Counted from the stretch's first letter, positions 25,785 through 35,008 are shown. The stretch is DNA of 64,000 nucleotides from Methylobacterium symbioticum (GCF_902141845.1 NZ_CABFPH010000003.1:62001-126000), one strand, 5' to 3'. Notes: a model not told the origin generated them from the sequence alone. Made by a program: numbers and translations.

Positions 25785-26498
25785 TCACGCCGACACCAGG
25801 GCCGACGGTGTCTGCAGGCGCTCGAACAGATAGGCACGGGCGCGGCTCACCCGGCTCTTCACCGTGCCGGTCTGACAGCCCATGACCTCTGCGGCGGCCT
25901 CGTAGGTCAACCCTTGCGCGCCCACGAGGAGCAGGGCTTCGCGCTGCAGCGCCGGAAGCCGGGCCATGTGGGAGAGCACCACCTGAAGGTCCGAGCCGTG
26001 CTCCTGCGCGGCCGGGGCGATCAGCTGACCGGCGATCGTGCCATCGACATCCTCGACCTCGCGCCTCTGCTTGCGGCACTCGCTGTAGAACTGGTTGCGC
26101 AGGATCGTGAACAGCCACGCCTTCAGGTTCGTTCCGGGCACGAAACGGTTCTGGTTAGCCCAGGCCTTCAGCAGCGCCTCCTGCACGAGATCGTCCGCCC
26201 GGGCCGAATTTCCGGTCAGCGATTGCGCGAAGGCCTGCAAGGCCGGGAGCGCCGCGGTCAGCCCATCGCGGAAGGCCGCGTTGCACGCGTCGGCCCGGGA
26301 CGCGAGGGCGCCCTCGAGAACCTGGATCAGATCGAGCAGGTGCTGCGGCGGATCGCAGGCGACGAGCCCGCCATAGGCCGCCTGCAAGTGCCTCCCGAGA
26401 TGCGTCCGCACAGTCAGAGGCAGGGTGGCGGATCCTGCCGCCGTCCCCCGATCCAGGCGAACCGGGCCAATTCCGCGTGCTGTCAGCATGTCGATCAA
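25785..26498 (-). CDS. NepR-like domain fused to EcfG-type sigma factor
   Basis: One frame of 237 residues. Residues about 26-65 (LPLTVRTHLGRHLQAAYGGL, then PPQHLLDLIQVLEGA) look like the NepR anti-sigma helices. Residues 75-142 are sigma region 2 (RADDLVQEALLKAWANQNRF, WLFTILRNQFYSE) and 170-228 are region 4 (LPALQREALLLVGAQGLTYE, GTVKSRVSRARAYL), both of the general-stress EcfG type. In known systems NepR and EcfG are separate proteins and phosphorylated PhyR frees EcfG. No stop and no internal ATG separate the parts here. TTG at 26498 follows AAGGGG by 6 bases; ATG at 26490 is the alternative. PhyR is not in the window. Confidence 0.85.
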   Translation of the reverse strand: MIDMLTARGIGPVRLDRGTAAGSATLPLTVRTHLGRHLQAAYGGLVACDPPQHLLDLIQVLEGALASRADACNAAFRDGLTAALPALQAFAQSLTGNSARADDLVQEALLKAWANQNRFVPGTNLKAWLFTILRNQFYSECRKQRREVEDVDGTIAGQLIAPAAQEHGSDLQVVLSHMARLPALQREALLLVGAQGLTYEAAAEVMGCQTGTVKSRVSRARAYLFERLQTPSALVSA

Positions 26499-26648
26499 CC
26501 CACACCCCTTCGCTGGATGAGCGGCTGAGGAGCGCCCGGATGGGCCCGTCCCGCCGTACAGTGAATATCTAACTCACGGTCCCTGAGGATCGATCCCACG
26601 CGCGGTTGCGTTTGGGCACCGCCCTTGGAAGACCAGCGCGGGGAGGTG

Positions 26649-26882
26649 ATGGCGCGCCCGGTGACTTACAGCATCGTCGATTGCCCGGATGGACGGTTCG
26701 CGGTGGTCGCCGTCGCGGCGTCGGGTGCCGCGTATCGGCGCGGCGGATTGCTCACGCTCGCGGAAGCCGAAGCGTGCGTCGAAGACTTGCGCGTTGTGCT
26801 GGCTCGCTGCGGGGCCGTGCTCGCGCGCCGCGACGACGGATCTGATCTCCCCCGGAATGACGGACCCGATCCGCAACGGTGA
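26649..26882 (+). CDS. Small conserved hypothetical protein, paralogue of 25339-25548
   Basis: The 77-residue product begins MARPVTYSIVDCPDGRFAVV and has LRVVLARCGAVLARRDD near its end, matching the paralogue across the sigma-factor gene. The ATG at 26649 overlaps a GGGGAGGTG stretch; the spacing is short, so translation could also begin at 26625. It is divergent from the sigma gene and may share its promoter region. Function is unknown. Confidence 0.65.
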   Translation: MARPVTYSIVDCPDGRFAVVAVAASGAAYRRGGLLTLAEAEACVEDLRVVLARCGAVLARRDDGSDLPRNDGPDPQR

Positions 26883-27010
26883 CCGGCCGCCGCCGGGGCG
26901 ATGCTGACAATCGGAGGATCGGCTCCGTTCGGAGACCGCTGCGCCGCGTGCAACGATTTGCCGGTGTCGCGGCTTTTATCCCGGTTTCTCTGAACGGCTC
27001 TGGAGCCCCC

Positions 27011-27262
27011 ATGCTGATCCGCCTTGTGACGTCCGTTACCCTTCTCGCGGGCGCCGCGACCGCCGCCCTCGCGGCGCCGATGTCCGCCGACGACAAGGCG
27101 CTCCTTCAGCAGCAATGCATGGGGGACTTCACGACCTTCTGCGGGGACATGCCGCCCGAGGACGGTCCCGAGACGCAGGCCTGCTTCGAGAAGAACATGT
27201 CGAAGCTCTCGCCGGGATGCCAGGGCGCCATCCGGAGCTACAAGCAGGGCAAGAAGGGCTGA
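27011..27262 (+). CDS. Secreted cysteine-rich repeat protein
   Basis: The 83-residue product has a signal peptide (MLIRLVTSVTLLAGAATAAL) and a mature part with four cysteines spaced CMGDFTTFC, ACFEKN and GCQGAIRSY. This pattern resembles the Cys-rich GLG1-type repeat found in small periplasmic proteins of alphaproteobacteria. Two disulfides are likely. The role is unknown. It is followed by a terminator hairpin. Confidence 0.7.
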   Translation: MLIRLVTSVTLLAGAATAALAAPMSADDKALLQQQCMGDFTTFCGDMPPEDGPETQACFEKNMSKLSPGCQGAIRSYKQGKKG

Positions 27263-27270
27263 ACGTCCCC

Positions 27271-27304
27271 GGGATGTCCGCACCGGCGGCGGCGCGGACA
27301 TCCC
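27271..27304 (+). terminator. Hairpin after the cysteine-rich protein gene
   Basis: An 11-base perfect stem (GGGATGTCCGC / GCGGACATCCC) with a 12-base loop begins 8 bases after the stop codon. It sits between convergent genes and could act in both directions. Confidence 0.65.
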
Positions 27305-27380
27305 CGAGCCGCGAGGGAGAATCCGGAGAAGCGCGGCAACGCCTGTCGCGCAAGCGTCGGCCTCCCCGCCGCGGCACGGC

Positions 27381-29666
27381 TCAGGCGGGTCGGCACGCCA
27401 GGTCGACGCCGACGGCCTCGTCGACCGCGCGGGCGAGGGTGGCCTGATCGAAGGGCTTGCTCAGGCGCGGCAGGGTCTGGTGCGCCTCCGACGCCTCGCC
27501 GTAGCCCGATGCCAGGATGACCGGCACGTCGAAGCGTTCGGCGGCGATGGTCTGGGCCAATTGGGCACCGGTCATGCCCGGCATGGCCTGGTCGGTAATG
27601 ACGAGATCCAACCCGCGTGTCCGCCGCAGGAGGTCCAGCGCCTCGTGGCCGGAACGGGCCTCGACCACGCGATGGCCCAGATCCTCCAGCATCGCCACCG
27701 TATTCTCGAGCACCAGCCCATCGTCGTCTGCCACCAGCACCGTGAGGGCTCGGGCCGATCCGCGCTGGCGGATGGCAGGCCCCGGAGCCTCCGCGTGCCG
27801 TGCCGACGCCTCGGCCATCGGGAGCCACATCTCCGCCGTGGTGCCCTCGCCCAGGCGACTTCTGAGCAGAAGGCGCCCGTGTGATTGCGCGGCCAAGCCC
27901 TGCACCATCGACAGGCCGAGCCCCGTGCCCTTGCCCACGCCCTTCGTGGTGAAGAACGGCTCCTGCGCGCGGGCCAGGGTCTGCGCATCCATGCCGGTCC
28001 CGGTATCCGTCACGGAGAGGCAGACGTAGCGGCCGTCCGGCAGGCTCGCCGCGTCTCCCGCGCCCGCTTCACGGCCCGCGATCGTGATCGTGCCGCCCTC
28101 CGGCATGGCATCGCGCGCATTCACGGTGAGGTTGAGCAGCGCCAGCTCGCACTGATGCGCATCGACCATCACGCGTGGCAGGCCGAGCGGAAAGCGGGTC
28201 TCGATGCGCACCCGTGGGCCGATCGAGCGCTGGAGCAGGTCGGTCATGCCGCGGACCAGATCGGGCAGATCGACGACCTCGGGCTTGAGTTCCTGCCGGC
28301 GGGCGAAGGCCAGCATCCGCTGCGTCAGGGCGGCGCCGCGTTGCGCACCCTGAACGGCGTTGTCGAGGAGGCGCCGAAGCCTGGGGTCGTCCGGCAGCCG
28401 CTTGCCCATCAATTCGAGGCTGCCCAGAACGGCCATGAGCAGGTTGTTGAAGTCGTGGGCGACGCCGCCGGTGAGCTGGCCGATGGCCTCCATCTTCTGG
28501 GCTTGAGCGAGGGCCTCGCGGGCCTGATCGAGAGCCTCTTGTGCCTGCTTGCGCTCGGTGATGTCGCGGGTGATTTTGGCGTAGCCGACAAGCTGCCCCT
28601 GCTCGCTGCGGATCGCGTGGATGACCACGTTGGCCCAGAAGCGGCTGCCGTCCTTGCGCACCCGCCAGCCCTCGGCCTCGAAGCGGCCTTCCCGCGCCGC
28701 CGTCTCGAGCGCGGTCGCGGGCACTCCGGCCTCCAGATCCTCCTGCGCGTAGAAGCGCGACAGATGGCTGCCGATGATCTCGTGGGCCGTGTAGCCCTTG
28801 ATGCGCTCGGCGCCGGTGTTCCAGTTGGCGATCCGGCCATCGGGGTCGAGCATGAAGATGGCGTAGTCGCTCACGCTCTGGAGCAGCAGGCGGAAGCGCT
28901 CCTCGCTCGCGCGCAAAGCCGCGGCCTCGCGCTCGGAGGCCTGCGAGAGATGCCGGTCGAACATGGCGGCGGCAAGGGCCAGCACGAGGATCAGGAAGGT
29001 CGTGCCCGTCACCCACAGTGCGAGATGCATCTGGCTGACGCTGGCGCTGCCATGGGCGTGATCGACGGGAGCCTCGGAGCTGAAGACGGCGCCCTGCATC
29101 GCGGCATAGTGCATGCCCGACACGGCAAGCCCCATGATCAGGGCGGCGAGGAGACGCTGCCTGACGCCGGTCTGATTGAAGGCGAGCCAGAGTGCCGCGA
29201 CGGCTGCGCCGATGGCGACGAGGATCGAGACCGCGACCCAGAGATGGTCGTAGCGCAGGTCGGCCGGCATGCGCATCGCGGCCATGCCGGTGTAATGCAT
29301 GCCGGCAATGCCGAGGCCCATGACGAGACCGCTCAGGCACAGGGCGGCCGGCCCTGCGCCGGGTCGATTGACCACGAAGAAGCCGAGCCCCGTGACCGCA
29401 ATCGGCAGAGCCAGCGAGAGAAGGGTGAGGCGCAGGTCGTAGCCGACCTCCAGGCCCGGCAGGCTGAAGGCCAGCATGGCGACGAAGTGCATCGACCAGA
29501 CGCCCCCACCCATCGCGATGGCGGCGGTGATCAGCCACGCACGGCTGGACCAGCCGCTGGCGGCACGCATGCGGGTGGCCAGATCGAGGGCGGTGTAGGA
29601 GGCTGCGGCCGCGATCAGGACGGAGAGCGCGACGAGAACGGCGTCATGGGTTCCGGCGTGCGGCAT
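27381..29666 (-). CDS. MHYT-PAS hybrid sensor histidine kinase with receiver domain
   Basis: The 761-residue protein has an N-terminal MHYT membrane sensor (motifs [23 protein letters not shown] across seven helices), a PAS domain with PAC tail (about 260-370, [14 protein letters not shown]), a HisKA H-box VAHDFNNLL at about 402, an HATPase region with TGTGMD and [14 protein letters not shown], and a C-terminal receiver with phospho-acceptor VITDQAMPG at about 689. MHYT domains are thought to sense diatomic gases through metal bound by the His residues. The start at 29666 places the first helix near the N-terminus as in the family. Its partner regulator is not adjacent. Confidence 0.9.
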   Translation of the reverse strand: MPHAGTHDAVLVALSVLIAAAASYTALDLATRMRAASGWSSRAWLITAAIAMGGGVWSMHFVAMLAFSLPGLEVGYDLRLTLLSLALPIAVTGLGFFVVNRPGAGPAALCLSGLVMGLGIAGMHYTGMAAMRMPADLRYDHLWVAVSILVAIGAAVAALWLAFNQTGVRQRLLAALIMGLAVSGMHYAAMQGAVFSSEAPVDHAHGSASVSQMHLALWVTGTTFLILVLALAAAMFDRHLSQASEREAAALRASEERFRLLLQSVSDYAIFMLDPDGRIANWNTGAERIKGYTAHEIIGSHLSRFYAQEDLEAGVPATALETAAREGRFEAEGWRVRKDGSRFWANVVIHAIRSEQGQLVGYAKITRDITERKQAQEALDQAREALAQAQKMEAIGQLTGGVAHDFNNLLMAVLGSLELMGKRLPDDPRLRRLLDNAVQGAQRGAALTQRMLAFARRQELKPEVVDLPDLVRGMTDLLQRSIGPRVRIETRFPLGLPRVMVDAHQCELALLNLTVNARDAMPEGGTITIAGREAGAGDAASLPDGRYVCLSVTDTGTGMDAQTLARAQEPFFTTKGVGKGTGLGLSMVQGLAAQSHGRLLLRSRLGEGTTAEMWLPMAEASARHAEAPGPAIRQRGSARALTVLVADDDGLVLENTVAMLEDLGHRVVEARSGHEALDLLRRTRGLDLVITDQAMPGMTGAQLAQTIAAERFDVPVILASGYGEASEAHQTLPRLSKPFDQATLARAVDEAVGVDLACRPA

Positions 29667-30017
29667 CCTAGCGAAACACCTCAGGATCTCGTTCCATCCC
29701 CGCAGCGGCACGCTCGCGGCGGGCTGGGTAGCAGATTTTGCACTCAGAAGTAGAAATTATTGGAGAACATACAACCATTGGGCGTCATCCGTTCCGAGGC
29801 CATCCGGGCCCGCCCGAGGAGCATGCGGATGGCCGGGTGATCGACCCGGGCCATCGCCCGGACCAGCCTGGCAGAGAGGCCAGGCTGCCGTGGCCGTGGT
29901 CCTGAGGGTCAGGAGCGAGCCTGTGCGAACAGGTATCCGTCCGGCCGCTCGACGCCGCCACCGCTGCGCCGAAGGCCGAACCCGCTTCCGGTTCGAGGGA
30001 CGCCGCCGGCAGCCGCC
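29667..30017. other. Intergenic stretch upstream of the MHYT kinase
   Basis: About 350 bases. The first 110 bases are AT-richer (TTTTGCACTCAGAAGTAGAA) and likely carry the kinase promoter. No open frame with protein character is seen in the rest. Confidence 0.45.
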
Positions 30018-30914
30018 TCATGCGGATGCGCCCGATTCCAGCGCCTTCACGAGGGCGTGCAGCAGCCGGTTGACCGGCGTCGGCACGCCGCGCTCGGCGC
30101 CTCTGCGAACGATGAAGCCGTTGAGGTGGTCGATCTCGCTCGGCCTGCCGCGCGCGATGTCCTGTGCGGTCGAGGAGAGCTGGTCCGGCATGGTCCCGGC
30201 CAGCGCGAGGACCTTCGTGAGGGTGTCGTCGGGCAGCCGCAGGTCGAGAGCCGCGGCGACGGCCGCGCATTCCGCGACGATGTCGGCCATCACCGCCGGA
30301 ATGCCCGCGACGCCGAGCAGGCGGCCGTAGGGGAGCCGCGTCACCGCCGACAGCGCGTTGTAGGCACAATTCAGGACCAGCTTGTCCCAGAGGGCATCGA
30401 CCGCGTTGGCCGACACCGTGGTCGGGATGGCCGCGTCGCGGAACGCGGTGGCGACCGCCTCGCTCGCCGGGCCGGGCCCGAGCACGAGGTCTCCGCGGCC
30501 GAGATGCCGCACATGGCCCGGCCCCGCCATCTCGGTCGCCACGTAGACGGCCACCGGGACCACGGGCCGGCCGAGCACGGCTTCGAGCCGTTCGGCATTG
30601 TCGACGCCGTTCTGAAGGCTGAGGATCGTCACGTCTGGGGCCAGGAACGGGGCCAGGCCGCGCCCGGCCGCCTCGGTATCACCGGACTTCACGCAGACCA
30701 GAACCACCTCGGCGCCCGCCGCCCCATCGATCTCGGTGGTGGCACCCAGCCGGACGGCCTCGGCGCCGGACGCGGTCTCAAGGACGAGCCCGGCTGCGCG
30801 GATCGCCGCAACATGCGGCGCGCGCCCGATCAGGGTGACGGCGTGGCCGGCCCGCGCCAGCAGGCCGCCGAAATAGCAGCCGACCGAACCCGCTCCCACC
30901 ACGGCGACCTTCAT
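30018..30914 (-). CDS. 2-dehydropantoate 2-reductase family (PanE/ApbA-like)
   Basis: The 298-residue product starts with the Rossmann motif MKVAVVGAGSVGCYFGGLLA, has the conserved LSLQNGVDN segment and the catalytic region NAVDALWDKLVLNCAYNALS, then RPSEIDHLNGFIV with substrate-binding residues. The family reduces ketopantoate to pantoate with NADPH, but many paralogues act on other 2-keto acids. It is divergent from an RpiR regulator and an aminotransferase, so a catabolic role with a keto acid produced by that aminotransferase is more likely than pantothenate synthesis. Confidence 0.88.
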   Translation of the reverse strand: MKVAVVGAGSVGCYFGGLLARAGHAVTLIGRAPHVAAIRAAGLVLETASGAEAVRLGATTEIDGAAGAEVVLVCVKSGDTEAAGRGLAPFLAPDVTILSLQNGVDNAERLEAVLGRPVVPVAVYVATEMAGPGHVRHLGRGDLVLGPGPASEAVATAFRDAAIPTTVSANAVDALWDKLVLNCAYNALSAVTRLPYGRLLGVAGIPAVMADIVAECAAVAAALDLRLPDDTLTKVLALAGTMPDQLSSTAQDIARGRPSEIDHLNGFIVRRGAERGVPTPVNRLLHALVKALESGASA

Positions 30915-31081
30915 CGCAACCCGGCTCCCGTGCTCGACCTTCCGCGGTCTCGCTTTACGAAATGGGGCGGCCGCCTGCCAGCCACGCCCTTGAGCGGGCT
31001 CGAACCCGGTCCACACTCTGGGGCCCGTCCGGGATGCGTCATGCCTCCTCGATGCGCGGGATGCCTCCATTTGATACGTTT

Positions 31082-31115
31082 GTTGCATAAATTCAGATCT
31101 GCAACATACGTTGCA
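31082..31115. promoter_or_regulatory. Candidate RpiR operator between panE-like and rpiR-like genes
   Basis: A perfect 6-base inverted repeat (GTTGCA, 12 bases, TGCAAC) is followed 4 bases later by a third half-site GTTGCA. ATACGTT precedes or overlaps two of the half-sites. It lies in the 234-base divergent gap, 34 bases before the regulator start. It is a likely autoregulatory operator. Confidence 0.5.
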
Positions 31116-31148
31116 GACGCTGGCGAAGAGAGGTACGCAAAGGCTGCC

Positions 31149-32039
31149 ATGGAACACGGTCCGCTCACGGAACAGATCGTCGCGACCTTCGAGGCCCTCG
31201 GACCTCAGCTGAAGGCTGCTGCCCGCTTCGTTCTCGACCAGCCGAACGAGGTCGCGCTGCTCTCGATGCGCGAGCAGGCCAAGCGCGCGGGCGTGCAGCC
31301 TCACACCATGACGCGCCTCGCCCAGCGCCTCGGCCTCGCCGGTTACGACGATCTCCGGGCGCTGTATGCGGGCGCCGTCCGGGAGGGGGCGCTCGGCTTC
31401 TCCGGCAAGGCGGGTGTGCAGGTCGCCACCCAGAAGGCGAAGGGCGAGCGGGCGCTGGCCGTCGATATCGTCGCGTCGGTTGGCGCGCAGATCCAGAGGC
31501 TGGCGGATCCGCAGGCGCTCGACCGGCTCGTCGCGGCGGCGGACCTGCTGGCCTCCGCGGAGAAGATCTACTGTCTCGGCCTGCGCTCCTGCCATCCGGT
31601 GGCCGCCCATTTCGCCTACGTCATGTCCTTTCTCGGCGAGCGCACGATCCTGCTCGATGCCGGTGCCGGCACGGGGCTCGACCCGATCCGCTCGGCTTCC
31701 TCCAAGGACGTCCTCCTCGCGGCCTCGGTCGACCCCTACACGCGCGCGACCGTCGAGACGGCCCGCTACGCGCACGACAGGGGCGTCCCCCTCGTCGCGG
31801 TGACGGACAGCCTCGTCTCGCCGCTCGCCGCGATCGCCCGGGAGACCGTGCTGATCCCGGCCGATTCCCCGTCCTTCTTCCACACCATCGCCCCGGCCCT
31901 GGTGGTCGGCGAGATCCTCGCCGCCCTCGTCGCCGGCCGCGGCGGCGACACCTCGCTCGCCGCGATCGCGCGCAGCGAGGCGCAGCTCACCGCCTTCGGC
32001 ATCCACTGGTCGCCCCCGACCGCGAGGAGATCGCCATGA
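31149..32039 (+). CDS. MurR/RpiR-family regulator with SIS domain
   Basis: The 296-residue protein has an N-terminal helix-turn-helix of the RpiR type (LSMREQAKRAGVQPHTMTRL) and a C-terminal SIS phosphosugar-like binding domain (YCLGLRSCHPVAAHFAYVM and later LLAASVDPYTRATVETA). The ATG at 31149 sits after GAGAGG some way upstream. The stop overlaps the aminotransferase start (ATGA at 32036-32039), so both form one operon. In this context it likely regulates amino-acid or keto-acid use rather than sugar use. Confidence 0.9.
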   Translation: MEHGPLTEQIVATFEALGPQLKAAARFVLDQPNEVALLSMREQAKRAGVQPHTMTRLAQRLGLAGYDDLRALYAGAVREGALGFSGKAGVQVATQKAKGERALAVDIVASVGAQIQRLADPQALDRLVAAADLLASAEKIYCLGLRSCHPVAAHFAYVMSFLGERTILLDAGAGTGLDPIRSASSKDVLLAASVDPYTRATVETARYAHDRGVPLVAVTDSLVSPLAAIARETVLIPADSPSFFHTIAPALVVGEILAALVAGRGGDTSLAAIARSEAQLTAFGIHWSPPTARRSP

Positions 32040-33367
32040 CCCGCATCCTGCACCGCCAGATCCACGCGACGCTGCGCACCGCCGTCGGCGGCAAGGGCGT
32101 CGAACTCTTCGACCGGGACGGGCGCCGCTACATCGATGCTTCCGGGGGGGCGGCGGTGTCCTGCCTCGGCCACGGCCATCCGGACGTGATCGCTGCCCTC
32201 CACGCCCAGGCCGACGCACTCGCCTACGCGCATACGAGCTTCTTCACGAGCGACGTGGCCGAGGCGCTGGCCGAGCGCCTCGTGGCGGACGCGCCGGCCG
32301 GGCTCGACTATGTCTACTTCGTCTCGGGCGGCTCGGAAGCCGTCGAGGCCGCGCTCAAGATGGCCCGGCAGTACTTCGTCGAGGTCGGGCAGCCGCAGCG
32401 CGCCAGGATCATCGCCCGGCGCCAGAGCTATCACGGCAATACCCTGGGTGCGCTGGCGGCCGGCGGCAATGCCTGGCGGCGCGCCCAGTTCAAGCCGCTG
32501 CTCGCCGAGACCCATCACATCGACCCCTGCTACGCCTACCGATACCGGGAGGCCGGCGAGACGGAAGCCGATTACGGCCTCCGCGCAGCCCAGGCGCTGG
32601 AGGACAAGATCCTGGAACTCGGCCCCGAGACGGTCATGGCCTTCGTGGCCGAGCCGGTCGTCGGCGCGACCGCCGGCGCCGTACCGGCGGTGGCGGGCTA
32701 TTTCCGCCGCATCCGCGAGATCTGCGACCGCTACGGCGTTCTGCTGCTCCTCGACGAGGTGATGTGCGGCATGGGCCGCACCGGCACGCTCCACGCCTGT
32801 GAGCAGGACGGCGTCGTCCCCGACCTGATGACCGTCGCCAAGGGGCTTGGCGGCGGCTACCAGCCGATCGGCGCGACCTTCCTGTCGGGGCGGATCTACG
32901 AGGCCTTCGCCAAGGGCTCGGGCCTGTTCCAGCACGGGCACACCTACATCTGCCATCCGATGGCCTGCGCGGCAGCGCTCGCCGTGCAGGAGGTGATCGC
33001 CCGCGACCGGCTCCTCGACAACGTCCAGGCGATGGGCGCCCATCTCGCCCGGCGGCTCGGCGAGCGCTTCGGCAACCACCCGCATGTCGGCGACATCCGC
33101 GGACGCGGCCTGTTCATGGGTGTCGAACTGGTCGAGGACCGCGGCAGCAAGGCCGCGTTCGATCCCGCCCGGAAGCTCAACGCGCGCATCAAGCACGCGG
33201 CGATGGACCGGGGCCTCGCGGTCTACCCGGCGGGCGGCACCATCGACGGAATTCGCGGTGACCACATCCTGCTGGCACCGCCTTTCATCATCGACGCCGC
33301 GACCGTGGACACGGTCGTGGAACGCCTCGGCGAAGCGGTCGATGCGGCCATCGCCCAAGCCGCCTGA
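32036..33367 (+). CDS. Class III PLP-dependent aminotransferase
   Basis: The 443-residue protein has the class III hallmarks: FVSGGSEAVEAALKMARQY for cofactor phosphate binding, the substrate-side SYHGNTLGA, LLLDEVMCGMGRTG with the PLP-ring Asp, and the Schiff-base lysine in TVAKGLGGG. Members use omega-amino or alpha-amino acids such as 4-aminobutyrate, beta-alanine or taurine as donors. It is translationally coupled to the RpiR regulator and followed 60 bases later by a solute-binding protein. The donor substrate cannot be assigned. Confidence 0.92.
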   Translation: MTRILHRQIHATLRTAVGGKGVELFDRDGRRYIDASGGAAVSCLGHGHPDVIAALHAQADALAYAHTSFFTSDVAEALAERLVADAPAGLDYVYFVSGGSEAVEAALKMARQYFVEVGQPQRARIIARRQSYHGNTLGALAAGGNAWRRAQFKPLLAETHHIDPCYAYRYREAGETEADYGLRAAQALEDKILELGPETVMAFVAEPVVGATAGAVPAVAGYFRRIREICDRYGVLLLLDEVMCGMGRTGTLHACEQDGVVPDLMTVAKGLGGGYQPIGATFLSGRIYEAFAKGSGLFQHGHTYICHPMACAAALAVQEVIARDRLLDNVQAMGAHLARRLGERFGNHPHVGDIRGRGLFMGVELVEDRGSKAAFDPARKLNARIKHAAMDRGLAVYPAGGTIDGIRGDHILLAPPFIIDAATVDTVVERLGEAVDAAIAQAA

Positions 33368-33427
33368 GAGCGGCGTGACCTCATGACCCGCAACGGGCCG
33401 CACTGATCCAACCGTAGGATACCGACG

Positions 33428-34342
33428 ATGCGAAACCTGCACAGAGCGGCCGCGGCCGCAACGATGACGCTTGCCTTGACGATGCTCGCGATAACGGGGC
33501 GCGCGCAGGCCGACGACCTCACCGGCACCCTGAAGAAGGTGAAGGAGACCGGCACGATCACCCTCGGCTACCGGGAATCCTCGGTGCCGTTCTCCTACCT
33601 CGACGGCAGCCAGAAGCCGATCGGGTTCTCCATCGACCTGTGCGGACAGGTCGTGGAGGCGGTGCGGAAGAAGCTCGGCTTGGCCGACCTGAAGGTCGCC
33701 TACAATCCGGTGAACTCGGCGACGCGCCTGCCGCTGGTCGCCAACGGCACCATCGACATCGAGTGCGGCTCGACCGCGAACCAGCTCGCCCGCCAGAAGC
33801 AGGTCGCCTTCTCGGTCTCGACCTTCGTGGCGCAGTTCAAGTGGCTGACCCGCACCGATAGCGGCGTCGCGACGCCGGACGATCTCAAGGGCAAGACCGT
33901 CGCCGTCACGGCCGGAACCAACACGTCCCAGTTCCTGAACAAGCTCAACCAGGACGAAGGACTGAAGCTCTCCATCTCTCAAGGCAAGGATCACGCGGAA
34001 AGCTTCCTGCTCGTCGACACGGGACGGGCCGCAGCCTTCATGGAAGACGATATCCTGCTGGCCGGCGTGCGCGCGAACGCGAAGGACCCGTCCCGGTTCA
34101 AGATTCTCGATCGGTCCTACTCGGCCGACCCCTACGCCTTGATGTTCCGCCGCGAGGATCCGGACTTCAAGGCGCTGGTCGACGAGACCTTGATCGGATT
34201 GATGAAGTCGGGCGCGTTCTCCCGGCTCTACGCCAAGTGGTTCGAGAGCCCGATTCCGCCGCGGAACCTGAACCTCGATTTCCCGATGTCCGACAAGCTC
34301 AAGGACCTGATCAAGACCCCGTCCGATAAGGCGAATTCCTGA
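33428..34342 (+). CDS. Amino-acid ABC transporter periplasmic binding protein
   Basis: The 304-residue product has a signal peptide ending near GRAQADD and the family-3 solute-binding signatures GTITLGYRESSVPFSYLDG, GFSIDLCGQVVEAV and DDLKGKTVAVTAGTNTSQFL. It resembles glutamate/aspartate binding proteins (GltI type). No permease or ATPase gene follows, so it depends on transport parts encoded elsewhere or acts as a chemosensory binding protein. A terminator-like hairpin follows the stop. Confidence 0.9.
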   Translation: MRNLHRAAAAATMTLALTMLAITGRAQADDLTGTLKKVKETGTITLGYRESSVPFSYLDGSQKPIGFSIDLCGQVVEAVRKKLGLADLKVAYNPVNSATRLPLVANGTIDIECGSTANQLARQKQVAFSVSTFVAQFKWLTRTDSGVATPDDLKGKTVAVTAGTNTSQFLNKLNQDEGLKLSISQGKDHAESFLLVDTGRAAAFMEDDILLAGVRANAKDPSRFKILDRSYSADPYALMFRREDPDFKALVDETLIGLMKSGAFSRLYAKWFESPIPPRNLNLDFPMSDKLKDLIKTPSDKANS

Positions 34343-34365
34343 TCCGCCTCCACCGTGCAGAAAGG

Positions 34366-34393
34366 AGCCCGCCGCGGCGAAGCCGGGCGGGCT
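34366..34393 (+). terminator. Hairpin after the solute-binding protein gene
   Basis: An 8-base perfect stem (AGCCCGCC / GGCGGGCT) with a 12-base loop starts 23 bases after the stop codon. Confidence 0.5.
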
Positions 34394-35008
34394 GAGTGAC
34401 GATTCGCCTCGATCGTGGCGCCGCATCCAGGCGCCATGAGAAGCAATTCACCCGAACCGGTCGGGCGATGATTTGACGAAGGTCAAGTTGAGAGGCTGAC
34501 CGCGTATGAAACGCGCTCTATCGGGCTGCTGTGGGCCGGGCTCTTCTGAGAGTCTGTTTGACGGGGACCGATCGTACTGCGGATCGTCCCGACATCCATC
34601 CGCCTCATCCTGCGTGCCGGCGCCTGCAGGCCCCTGTGGAGGGCCGCAGGATTTGCAGAGCCGTTCCTGATCGCGGTGCACGCGCGAACGGCTCCCAGTC
34701 CTTGCTCGGATGCATCCTCCTTCGCCGGACCGGTGCTCATGTCGGCGAAGGACGCTCCGACGCCATGCGCGGCGCATGACGGCTCGCAGCGGCGCCGTCC
34801 GGACCGCCAGCGCCGCCGCGCCTGACCGCGGGCAGATCCGGATCATCCCGGGTTCGGAGCATCGACCTCGATGCGGCCGGCCCGGGATTGTCCGGCGCCG
34901 TCCAGGCCCTGAACGCCGGTCGAAGGCTGCAATGGGAGGCTGCGTCGGCCTGCGGCTCGGCTCGGACCCAGGGCAGCGGGATCGATATGCGGCAAATCAG
35001 CAACATCG
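34394..35008. other. Long intergenic stretch before the first autotransporter
   Basis: About 610 bases. It holds a diverged repeat copy (34655-34760) and no supported gene. The stretch from 34990 on becomes AT-rich and leads into the regulatory region of the autotransporter. Confidence 0.45.
34655..34760. repeat. Dispersed intergenic repeat, copy E (diverged)
   Basis: The left half is clear (AGAGCCGTTCCTGATCGCGG, then GAACGGCTCC). The right half is weak (CTTCGCCGGACCGGTGCTCA, then GGCGAAGGACGCTCC). Terminal CTAG is lost. Confidence 0.4.

Noticed and set aside
26499..26648. EcfG-type promoter (GGAAC, 16-17 bases, GTT) for the sigma gene or its neighbours
   Set aside because: I looked on both strands in this gap and found no good match.
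31766..34426. Long minus-strand frame across the aminotransferase and binding-protein genes
   Set aside because: Shadow of two well-recognised plus-strand genes.
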